A DNA stretch of 64,000 nt. It comes from an uncultured Selenomonadaceae bacterium. Its GTDB lineage: Bacteria > Bacillota > Negativicutes > Selenomonadales > Selenomonadaceae. Made by a program: the position numbers and the translations under genes. Shown in pieces: positions 56,417 to 64,000 of the stretch (the stretch's first letter is position 1; each line of letters opens with the position of its first letter). A model generated the notes under the pieces. That model did no database searches, was not told where the DNA came from, and saw only the letters and a list, made by a program, of their open reading frames with translations. The stretch is taken from positions 62,001-126,000 of the forward strand of contig CAJOGX010000003.1 in the NCBI GenBank assembly GCA_905234175.1. The letters are read 5' to 3'.

Positions 56417-57991
56417 TTAATTTCTCCCTTCAAATTTGACGGCAAGCATCGTTATATCGTCCGACTGCTCGGCGCCGGCGGAAAATTTTTCCAGCGAATC
56501 GTAAACTGCCGCCAGAATTTCCTTCGCCGACGCGGTTTCTTTCAGCCCGTCCAAAAAAGTTTTCAGCCTTTCGAGTGAGTACAATTTCCCCGTGGTGTCC
56601 GCCGCCTCAGTCACGCCGTCGGTGTACAGAAAAATTGTATCACCTGCGTCAAGTTGAATTTCCTGCTGAACGTACGGCCAGTTTTCCCAGCCGCCCAAAA
56701 CAAAATTCAGCTCCATCGGCAATTCCTCAAAAGTTTTCCCGCGCCGCCGAATGAGCGGAGGATTGTGACCGGCGTTGACGTATCTTAAAATTCCAGTTTC
56801 CAAATCCAGTACGCCGCTGAACGCCGTGACGAAAAGCCCGCCGCCGTTGTTCGCGCAAAGCTGATCATTTGTGCTTTCAATCGCGCTCTTCAAATCGTTC
56901 AGGCCGCTGACGAAATTTCGCAGATTCGTAATGGCGGCGACCATGAACAGCGCGGCGGGAATTCCCTTGCCAGAAACGTCGGCAATCGTTATGAACAGCC
57001 GGTTTTCGTCCAGCTTGTAAAAATCGTACAAATCGCCGCCGACTTCCTTCGCCGGAATCATCGTTGCAAAAATGTCAGCGCGCCCGTCAACGGAAAAATC
57101 CTTCGGCAGCATACTCGCCTGAATTTTCGTCGCAACGTCAAGCTCAGTTTCAATGCGCTCATTTTCAGCGGTAACCTTCGCCAGATTTTTCATCTGCGTC
57201 TTGAGCTCGTCGGTCATGTCATTGAAATTTTCCGCCAGCGTCTGAAATTCGTCGCCAGTCCGCACGTTAATTTTCCTGTCGAGGTTGCCGCCAGAAATTT
57301 CCTTAACGCCGTCAGTCAGCGCGCTCAAAGGATCCAGAAGATGATTTTTCAGATACCACCTGCCAATAAAAAGCATGAGCAGCAGAACAGTCAGCATTGT
57401 CGTGACCGTGCGCCTGAGGAAAAGAATTTTTTCGGAATCGAGTTCGTCCATTTGCCACTGAACGCAGAGAATACTTTGAACGACTCCTTCAGAACTTTTT
57501 ATCGGAACCAGCGAGGTTACATGGTCGCCGGTTATACTAATTCCGTTGTCCCGCACAACGAAGGCGTATTTTTTGCCGCCCTCGTAAAGGTCGCGGTAGG
57601 CGATTTTATATTCGTCGCTGCTTGTTCGCTGAACATATCCGCGCGGAACGACCGTATATTCAGATTCAGTATGCATGACGTTTATATCAAATCTGATGTT
57701 GTTGTAGTTGTCGAACGGCTCAATCACATAGATGAACATCACGTCCTGAGTGTCTGCAATTTCCTGCCACGCCTCAAGAATTTCCTGTCGCTCAAGAGGA
57801 TTTTCAATTTGGGCGGAAAAATTATCTGCGTCAAGAAAAGCCAACGCTGTGTGCGCAGTTCGCAGGGCGTCACGTTCATGATCCTGCATAATCATTGTGA
57901 TAAATCTCTGATAGCTGTTATAGGAGAGAATGGACGCCAGCGCCAGCGCGAATAATATTCCGCCCGCCAGAATTTTTTTGCGAATACTCAT
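56417..57991 (-). CDS. Membrane PP2C-type phosphatase with HAMP domain (RsbU/SpoIIE-like)
   Basis: About 524 residues. Two membrane helices (KILAGGILFALALASILSY near 7-25 and TVTTMLTVLLLMLFIGRWYL near 175-195) enclose an extracellular sensor. HAMP follows (LLDPLSALTDGVKEISGGNL). The catalytic domain has EVGGDLYDFYKLDENRLFI, ADVSGKGIPAALFM, LRYVNAGHNPPLI, FLYTDGVTEAAD and a final DDITMLAVKFEG, so the metal-binding Asp residues are present. It should dephosphorylate the STAS protein encoded next. ATG at 57991 overlaps the synthetase stop as ATGA, tying it to peptide synthesis. Confidence 0.92.
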   Translation of the reverse strand: MSIRKKILAGGILFALALASILSYNSYQRFITMIMQDHERDALRTAHTALAFLDADNFSAQIENPLERQEILEAWQEIADTQDVMFIYVIEPFDNYNNIRFDINVMHTESEYTVVPRGYVQRTSSDEYKIAYRDLYEGGKKYAFVVRDNGISITGDHVTSLVPIKSSEGVVQSILCVQWQMDELDSEKILFLRRTVTTMLTVLLLMLFIGRWYLKNHLLDPLSALTDGVKEISGGNLDRKINVRTGDEFQTLAENFNDMTDELKTQMKNLAKVTAENERIETELDVATKIQASMLPKDFSVDGRADIFATMIPAKEVGGDLYDFYKLDENRLFITIADVSGKGIPAALFMVAAITNLRNFVSGLNDLKSAIESTNDQLCANNGGGLFVTAFSGVLDLETGILRYVNAGHNPPLIRRRGKTFEELPMELNFVLGGWENWPYVQQEIQLDAGDTIFLYTDGVTEAADTTGKLYSLERLKTFLDGLKETASAKEILAAVYDSLEKFSAGAEQSDDITMLAVKFEGRN

Positions 57992-60900
57992 TGTGCGCTG
58001 AAGAAGCCCAGTTTCTGGAGCATGTTGATAAATTTTTCGACGTAAGTCCACGTGGTGAGCGGCCAGCTGTAGCCGAGCCGGTAGAGCACCTGCATCGTGT
58101 ACAGATTATTTTTCGGGAACGTGATAACCTGCGTGTCCTTGTCGCCGCTGCGGTAAGCGATACTGCTCGTCAGAATTTTAGCCTTGTCGGAGTCTTCCTC
58201 AGCCGCCTGCCACGCCGCCTGAAAATCTTCCTGTTCGACGAATTTTATATCGAGCCCGCAGTTTTTCATTGCGCGCACCACGTCGCCAATCGCCATGTTG
58301 TGATGATTTATCGGGTGGAAAATCACGCATTCTTTTGGCGTTTCGGAAAGCAGCAGAATAGTTTTGGCAACCTCGTCAATCGGCGAAAATTCTATGAGAT
58401 TGTCCATCTGCGCGAACGGGCAGCGCCCAATTATCGCGAAAATTTTCAGCCTGCCCATTGAAGAATTTGTGCCGGCGTTAATCTGAAATTCGCCGTCGGA
58501 GTAGCGCGCCGACAAAGTTCCAACGCGCATGATTTTCGCGCTCAAACCGTCATTGGCAACCGCGTCCAGAACAAGCCTTTCTGCCAGAAATTTCGAGCGC
58601 ACATATTTATTTGTAAGACTTTGCCGGAAATAAATCGTCCTTTCGGTGGGAACGGCGCCTTCGTCAACTTCGCCCTTAACGCCGCTGCGGACGGTGCTCA
58701 TCGTCGAAACCTGAATGAAGCGCAGATTTTTCGCCTTGCAGACTTCAACCAGATTTTTGACGCCGCCGACGTTGACAACTTCGATTTCGTCGCCGGTCGA
58801 AAAATGTTTGACTAACGCGGCGCAGTTTATGACGGCAGAAATTTCGGGGAGTGTTTTAATCTGTTCGAGAGTTTCGGGTCGGGTAACGTCGCCTTCGAGA
58901 ATGAAAATCCGCTTGCCGAAAAGTTCCGCGTAATTCTGGTCGAAGTAGTAAAACAGCTGAGCTTTGAGCCGCGTTTCCGCCGACAAATCTTTTTTCCCGC
59001 GAAGCAGGCAGTAGACTTTGCCCGCGCGATTTTCAATGAACTCGTGGAGAATGTGAATGCCCAGGTAGCCCGTCGCGCCGGTCAGAACAATATCGCCGAG
59101 CGGCTGGCGTTCGCCGTTGCGGAAACTGTCAAGGTTGTTCGCGCTGAGAACCGGCTCAAGTTTCGCGTAGTCGTAGCCGGAAATTTCTTCGTCGACATTT
59201 TCAGTGGCGCCGGTGTTTTGGAGCGCTGCAAGTTCGCGCGGAGTTCGATTTATAAACACGTCGGAGAAATTAATTTTGTAGCCGAGTTTCTGCGCCATGA
59301 TAACGACGCGCGTCACCAAAAGTGAAGTGCCGCCCAGGTCGAAGAAACTTTCGTCCGCGCCAACGTCCTCAATCTGAAGTATCGTCCCGAAAATTTTGCA
59401 GAAGTCCGCTTCGATTTTGTTATCGGCTTTGGCTGCCGTCGCGCTGCGGGAAATCGTGGCTTCGGGCAGAGACTTCGCGTCAATCTTGCCGTTCAAAGTC
59501 ATCGGCATTTTTTTCAGCTGAAGATAAGCGGTCGGCACCATGTATTTCGGTAAAGTTTCGCCGAGAATTTTTTTCAGATTTTCAACGTCAATAATTTTGT
59601 CGGCGGTGAAGTAAGCGCAAAGGTGCTCGATACCCTTGATTTTTGCGATTTTCACGATAACGGTTTTAATTCCGTCGACTTTCGCCAGCGTGCTTTCGAC
59701 TTCGCCAATTTCAATTCGCAGGCCGCGAAGTTTAATCTGATTGTCCGTCCTGCCGAGAATTTCCACGTCACCTTCAGCCGTCCAGCGCGCGTAGTCGCCG
59801 GATTTGTAGACGCGGAGGCCGTTGTATTCGACGAAACGTTCAGCGGTTTTCTCCGGCAGATTGTTATAGCCCTTGCCGACGCCGGCGCCGCCAATGTAAA
59901 GTTCGCCGACAATCCCAGGCGGGAGTTCGTTGCCGTCGCCGTCCACGATAAATTCAACCACGTTGAGCAGCGGCCGCCCAACGGAAATGCTGGCGGCTTC
60001 AGTCAAATCTTTCATGTTGCTGGAAATTGTGGTTTCAGTCGGGCCGTAAGTGTTGACGATTCTGGCTTTGGTGAGCGTGCGCAATTTTTCAAGGAGCGCT
60101 TCGGGATATTTTTCGCCGCCGCTGCCGATGAATTTGAAGTCGCGCAGAGCCGCCGCGAATTTGTCAGACTCCAGATACTGGTAAACCCGCGAAGGCGTTG
60201 CGTTAATCGCGTCGCCGCCGGTTTTCAAAATCAAGTCCGCCAGCTTATCCGGATTGTTCGCCTCTTCCTTGTCAGCCAAAACCAGAGTCAGACCGTTGAA
60301 CAGCGGCAAAGCGAGTTCCTTCAGCGACAGGTCAAAAGAAAAAGTGCTGACGCTGACGAAATTTTTCACGCTCCTCGTGAGAATGTCAACCATTATGTTC
60401 GCGGGATTGTTCGTGAAGAAATTGGCGGCGCTACTGTGCGCAATCATGACGCCTTTAGGCTTGCCAGTCGAGCCGCTCGTGTAAATCAGATACGCCAAAT
60501 CGTCCGGCGAAATTTCAACCTGCGGTTTAGTTGAATTTTCCTGCGCCAGAAGTTCTTCCACGTCAACAGAATTTTCACCGTCGAAGCGGTCGGCGGTCGT
60601 TATGACGTAAGGCGCGGCGGAATCTTCAAGGATTTGCCGAATGCGCTCGGCGGGGTATTCGGGGTCGCAGGGAATGAACGCGCAGCCCGCCTTCAAAACG
60701 CCGAACATCGCAATCATTTCGCGGGAAGTCCTGGGCAAAAGCAGCGCAATTCTGTTTCGAGGTTCGACGCCGCGAGCAATCAGCGCGTTAGCAATTTTAT
60801 TCGCGCTGGCGTCAAGTTCCCCGTAAGTCATCGAGCAATCGGCGGCAATCAGCGCGGTCTTGTCAGGATTTTTCGCCGCCTGTTCCTCAAAGCCTTCGTG

Positions 60901-63900
60901 GAAGTAGCGGTAAACTTTGCCGACGGTCGCTGGATTTGTGTTGCTGTGGAATTTCTCCAGAATCTGCGTGAGATTTTCATCGAGGAGCGAAATTTTTCTG
61001 ACGGGCTGATTCAACTGCTCCGTGAATTTTTTCAGCACGATGTTGAATGAATTAGCCAGCCCAGCAATCAGATTCGCGCTGTAATCGGCGCTGTTGTACT
61101 CGATAGCGAGGCGCGGTGCCGAAGTTTCGCCGACAATTCGCGCGGTAAGTTTGAATTTCGCGGCGGCGTGCGGAAAAGTTTCTGCGCCGGTAAATTTCGG
61201 AATGCTGAAATTGTCGACGACGCCGACCTGATATTCGTACATAATTTTCGGCGCGAAAGAATAATCGGCGGCAATCTGCGCGAAGGGATAATTTTCGTGC
61301 TCAATCGTGGCGGCGAAAGTGTCAGCGGTTTTCCGCAGAAATTCAGCGACGGAAATTTCTTCGAGCTCGGCGGCAAGCGGCAGGGTGTTGACGAACATGC
61401 CGAAGGTGTCGGAAAATTTGACGTTGCCGCGCCCGCTGGAAATCGTCGTCAGATAAACTTTGCGATTCGCGCTGTAGCGGGCAACGACGTAACTCAGCAC
61501 GGCGAAACACAACGCGGCTGGCGTCAGACCGTTTTCGTGGCAGAAACTTTCGACGCTGGGGAAATTCTGTTCAAAAATTTTCGCCTCGCCTTCAAGTTTG
61601 CCGTGCACGTCCGAGGCAATTTCGCTGGCGTTCTCAAAATCCTTCAGCAGGTCAGCGAAAAATTTCCTGTTCTCGTCAAAATGAGTTTCTTCCTCGCGCA
61701 CGAAGTCAAAGTAACTGGCGTCTTCCCGCTCAACCGTTCCGCCGCTCAGCAGCGTTTTCAAATTCGACAGGAACAAATTCGCAGACGCGCCGTCGAAAAT
61801 CAGGTGGTGGAAGTCAACGAAAAGGCTGACTCGCGCGGGAGTTTTGACAACTTCGATTCGGTAAAGCGGCTCCGCGTCGAGTTTGAACGGCTTGACAAAA
61901 TTACTTTTGAACTCGGCGAAATCTTTTTCGTCAAGCGTGCGGACTGGAATTTCCGGCGCGGAATTTTTGTTCGCAACCTGCATAATTTCTGCGTCGCTCA
62001 GCTCAAAATGGACGTTCACCGAAGGATGAGCGGCGAGAATTTTTTTCACGGCGTCAGCGAGCGCGGCAGGGTCGGCGTCCGCCTCGAAGTTGTAGATAAA
62101 CGGCACGTTGTAAATCGTCGCCAGCGGATTTTTCATGCACTCAAGATAAATTCCGCGCTGGACGTTGCTGATTTTAATCGAAGTTGCCGCCGTGGAAGTT
62201 TGCGCGGCAGATTTTTTATCGCTCAGCAGGAAATTCAAAACTGCGTCCTCGATACTCTCAAGCGTGCCGCTCAAAAGATTTTTCACGGGAATGTTGACGC
62301 CGAAAGTCTTGTAAAGCCGCGTCGAAAGTTTAATTGCGGAAATGCTCGCCAGCCCCAGATATTTCAGCTCGGTTGTGGCGCCGAACTCCTTCAGCCCAAT
62401 GACGCCGCCGATAATTTCAATCAGCGATTTTTCCAAAACGTTGAAACTGCGCTTAACGTCGCCGGTTTGCGCGGCTTGCAGTTCGGGCTTCGGCAGGGCG
62501 CGGCGATTAACTTTGCCGTTCTGGTTGAGCGGAATTTTGTCAATCTGAATCGTGACGGCGGGCACCATGTAAGGCGGCTTGCGCTCGGCAATGAATTTGT
62601 TCAGCGCGTCGACAGAAATTTTTTCCGCGCCGACGACGTAAGCGGCAACGAATTTTCCGCCAGCTGGGTGGTCGAACGCCGCAACCGTCGCATCTTTCAC
62701 GCTGGGAAATTCACGAATAACCGCCTCGACTTCCGTCAGTTCAATTCTGAACCCGCGAACTTTAACCTGTCCGTCGCGGCGCCCGATAAATTCAAGGTTG
62801 CCGTCCGCGCGCCAGCGAACCACGTCGCCAGTGCGATAAGCGTTCTCGTATTCGCCGCCGTCAAACGGATTTTTGATAAAAACTTCGGCGGTTTTATCAG
62901 GGCGATTGAGATAGCCGGCGCCAACATGCAAGCCCGCCGCCAAAAGTTCGCCACACGCTCCGACAGGGACGCGGTGCCCGTTCGCGTCGACGACGTAAAG
63001 TTTGACGTTATCGACCGGACTGCCAATCGGAATGTTGCCCTCTGCCCTTTCGACTTTAAACGCCGTGATTAAAATCGTGCACTCGGTCGGACCGTAGCCG
63101 TTGACGAGGGAATAATTTTTCGGCGGGTCGAGCGTGACAAGTTTTTCGCCGCCGACCGTCATATATTTCAAGCTGCGGTTGTCAATGTCGGTTGCGAACT
63201 GCCGCCCAACCTGCGTCGTCATGAAAGCATGAGTGACGCCGTTTTTCTCGAAGTAAGCGTTCATCGCCTCAAGGTCAAGGCGCATTTCCTCCGGCACAAT
63301 GCAAAGCGCCGCGCCGCTCGTCAACGCGGGGTAAGTGTCGAACATATTGGCATCGAAGCCGAAACTTGCGTACGCGCCGACGCAGTGGCTCTCGTTCAGG
63401 CTGTAAAATTTTTTGTACCAGTTGATAAAGCAGACAAGATTTTTGTGCGTGAGCCGGACGCCTTTGGGTACGCCGGTCGAACCGCTCGTGTAAAGCAGAA
63501 TGAAAATATTTTCGGGCTTGACTTCCGGCGGAGAAATTTTTTCAGCGCGCGGAATTTCGTCCGTGAACAAAACTTCGCCGTCGAACTCGGTTATAAGCGG
63601 GCGCAGTTCCTTCGTCGTGATTAAAATTTTCGCGCTGGCGTCCTTAATCATGAAGTTCAGGCGTTCGGGCGGATAAGTCGAGTCGAGCGGCTGATAAGTG
63701 CAGCCCGCCTTCAAAGCGCCCAGCGCGGTTATCGGCATGAACTCACTGCGCGGAATCAGAATAGAAACCACGTCACCGACAGAAATTTTTTTGCTCAGAA
63801 TGTACGCGGCAACGTCATTGCTCAGCGCGTCAACTTCGCGGTAAGAAAATTTTTTCTCGCCGAAAATGACAGCGGTGTTATTCGGGAATTTCTCCGCCGC

Positions 63901-64000
63901 CGCCGCGAAAAGACTGACGACGGTTTGAGCTTTGTCGTAGTCGACTTCGGTTGCGTTGAAGGCGTCTAGGGTTTTAATCTGGTCGGCGTTCAGCAGTTCG
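57988..64000 (-). CDS. Nonribosomal peptide synthetase, (C)-A-T-C-A-T-reductase, 5' end outside window
   Basis: The frame is open to the right edge; about 2003 residues are visible. Order: the end of an upstream condensation domain (LNADQIKTLDAFNATE near 63960); adenylation 1 (LYTSGSTGVPKGVRLTH near 63480, GYGPTEC); carrier 1 (YLGLASISAIKLS near 62350); condensation with HHLIFDGAS near 61805; adenylation 2 (LIYTSGSTGKPKGVMIAHS near 60470, TYGPTETT); carrier 2 (FFDLGGTSLLVT near 59335); and a terminal reductase (VLTGATGYLGIHILHEF near 59080). The reductase would release the peptide as an aldehyde or alcohol. Adenylation-pocket residues read by eye are D-A-F-F-M-V-G-I-L and D-L-K-N-I-S-T-I-S; I assign no substrate. 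It is followed by the phosphatase, STAS and kinase genes. Confidence 0.95.
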   Translation of the reverse strand, partial: ELLNADQIKTLDAFNATEVDYDKAQTVVSLFAAAAEKFPNNTAVIFGEKKFSYREVDALSNDVAAYILSKKISVGDVVSILIPRSEFMPITALGALKAGCTYQPLDSTYPPERLNFMIKDASAKILITTKELRPLITEFDGEVLFTDEIPRAEKISPPEVKPENIFILLYTSGSTGVPKGVRLTHKNLVCFINWYKKFYSLNESHCVGAYASFGFDANMFDTYPALTSGAALCIVPEEMRLDLEAMNAYFEKNGVTHAFMTTQVGRQFATDIDNRSLKYMTVGGEKLVTLDPPKNYSLVNGYGPTECTILITAFKVERAEGNIPIGSPVDNVKLYVVDANGHRVPVGACGELLAAGLHVGAGYLNRPDKTAEVFIKNPFDGGEYENAYRTGDVVRWRADGNLEFIGRRDGQVKVRGFRIELTEVEAVIREFPSVKDATVAAFDHPAGGKFVAAYVVGAEKISVDALNKFIAERKPPYMVPAVTIQIDKIPLNQNGKVNRRALPKPELQAAQTGDVKRSFNVLEKSLIEIIGGVIGLKEFGATTELKYLGLASISAIKLSTRLYKTFGVNIPVKNLLSGTLESIEDAVLNFLLSDKKSAAQTSTAATSIKISNVQRGIYLECMKNPLATIYNVPFIYNFEADADPAALADAVKKILAAHPSVNVHFELSDAEIMQVANKNSAPEIPVRTLDEKDFAEFKSNFVKPFKLDAEPLYRIEVVKTPARVSLFVDFHHLIFDGASANLFLSNLKTLLSGGTVEREDASYFDFVREEETHFDENRKFFADLLKDFENASEIASDVHGKLEGEAKIFEQNFPSVESFCHENGLTPAALCFAVLSYVVARYSANRKVYLTTISSGRGNVKFSDTFGMFVNTLPLAAELEEISVAEFLRKTADTFAATIEHENYPFAQIAADYSFAPKIMYEYQVGVVDNFSIPKFTGAETFPHAAAKFKLTARIVGETSAPRLAIEYNSADYSANLIAGLANSFNIVLKKFTEQLNQPVRKISLLDENLTQILEKFHSNTNPATVGKVYRYFHEGFEEQAAKNPDKTALIAADCSMTYGELDASANKIANALIARGVEPRNRIALLLPRTSREMIAMFGVLKAGCAFIPCDPEYPAERIRQILEDSAAPYVITTADRFDGENSVDVEELLAQENSTKPQVEISPDDLAYLIYTSGSTGKPKGVMIAHSSAANFFTNNPANIMVDILTRSVKNFVSVSTFSFDLSLKELALPLFNGLTLVLADKEEANNPDKLADLILKTGGDAINATPSRVYQYLESDKFAAALRDFKFIGSGGEKYPEALLEKLRTLTKARIVNTYGPTETTISSNMKDLTEAASISVGRPLLNVVEFIVDGDGNELPPGIVGELYIGGAGVGKGYNNLPEKTAERFVEYNGLRVYKSGDYARWTAEGDVEILGRTDNQIKLRGLRIEIGEVESTLAKVDGIKTVIVKIAKIKGIEHLCAYFTADKIIDVENLKKILGETLPKYMVPTAYLQLKKMPMTLNGKIDAKSLPEATISRSATAAKADNKIEADFCKIFGTILQIEDVGADESFFDLGGTSLLVTRVVIMAQKLGYKINFSDVFINRTPRELAALQNTGATENVDEEISGYDYAKLEPVLSANNLDSFRNGERQPLGDIVLTGATGYLGIHILHEFIENRAGKVYCLLRGKKDLSAETRLKAQLFYYFDQNYAELFGKRIFILEGDVTRPETLEQIKTLPEISAVINCAALVKHFSTGDEIEVVNVGGVKNLVEVCKAKNLRFIQVSTMSTVRSGVKGEVDEGAVPTERTIYFRQSLTNKYVRSKFLAERLVLDAVANDGLSAKIMRVGTLSARYSDGEFQINAGTNSSMGRLKIFAIIGRCPFAQMDNLIEFSPIDEVAKTILLLSETPKECVIFHPINHHNMAIGDVVRAMKNCGLDIKFVEQEDFQAAWQAAEEDSDKAKILTSSIAYRSGDKDTQVITFPKNNLYTMQVLYRLGYSWPLTTWTYVEKFINMLQKLGFFSAQ

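Noticed and set aside
61168..63072. Open plus-strand frame of over 600 codons opposite the peptide synthetase
   Set aside because: It is antisense to conserved adenylation and condensation motifs, with no SD or recognisable domain, and arises from codon bias.
1..64000. CRISPR arrays, insertion sequences, prophage genes, tRNA and rRNA genes
   Set aside because: I looked for regularly spaced repeats, transposase motifs, phage structural genes and conserved RNA motifs and saw none. Short tRNAs could be missed by eye.

Overview
The window is most likely a chromosomal piece of a motile, anaerobic diderm Firmicute of the class Negativicutes (Selenomonas-like). Two gene sets that rarely occur together point to this. 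One is an outer-membrane set: lpxC-fabZ-lpxA-lpxI-lpxB-msbA, a heptosyltransferase-like GT9 enzyme, an outer-membrane barrel, and flagellar L- and P-ring genes. The other is a Firmicute-type set: SigH, Asp23/AmaP, NusB, TlyA and a reverse rubrerythrin. This assignment rests on gene content only; no rRNA or tRNA gene is visible.

Layout. 1-6.8 kb (minus): motA-motB-acpS, a secreted methyltransferase-like protein, the NAD(P)HX repair fusion, a Gfo/Idh/MocA oxidoreductase and two tandem secreted HAD phosphatases. 6.9-12.7 kb (minus): two unknown genes behind a flagellar-type (sigma-D) promoter, then tatA-tatC, a PIN-domain toxin-antitoxin pair, a secreted 5'-nucleotidase and a UbiD decarboxylase. 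12.7-20 kb (plus): a frameshifted pilin, the lipid A operon and an LPP20-like envelope protein. 20-22.2 kb (minus): a GT9 glycosyltransferase put out of frame by a C10 tract, plus tadA. 22.2-28.7 kb (plus): trkH, two envelope proteins, a metallo-hydrolase, miaA-hfq, dut and rarA. 28.7-38 kb: sigH (minus), an Asp23/AmaP cluster, nusB, ispA-dxs-tlyA (plus) and recG (minus).

38-52.4 kb alternates defence and housekeeping genes. A single-chain type ISP restriction-modification enzyme and a type III mod-res pair lie on either side of the flagellar genes flgG-flgA-flgH-flgI-flgJ and rpsO. Three small structured loci sit beside them: a 36-residue amphipathic peptide gene facing an antisense promoter, an untranslated RNA candidate of about 210 nt with its own promoter and terminators, and a 26-residue hydrophobic peptide gene whose ribosome-binding site is buried in a hairpin. 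I read these as type I toxin-antitoxin-like modules. They are the best candidates for something undescribed.

52.4-64 kb: a reverse rubrerythrin, then a minus-strand run of a nonribosomal peptide synthetase (A-T-C-A-T-reductase visible, 5' end outside the window), a SpoIIE/RsbU-type phosphatase, a STAS anti-anti-sigma factor and a hybrid histidine kinase. The domain order resembles gut-bacterial synthetases that release dipeptide aldehydes, here coupled to a signalling cassette.

Three genes (pilin, GT9, dxs) show single-base irregularities. They could be phase variation, decay or sequence error, and raw reads would be needed to decide.
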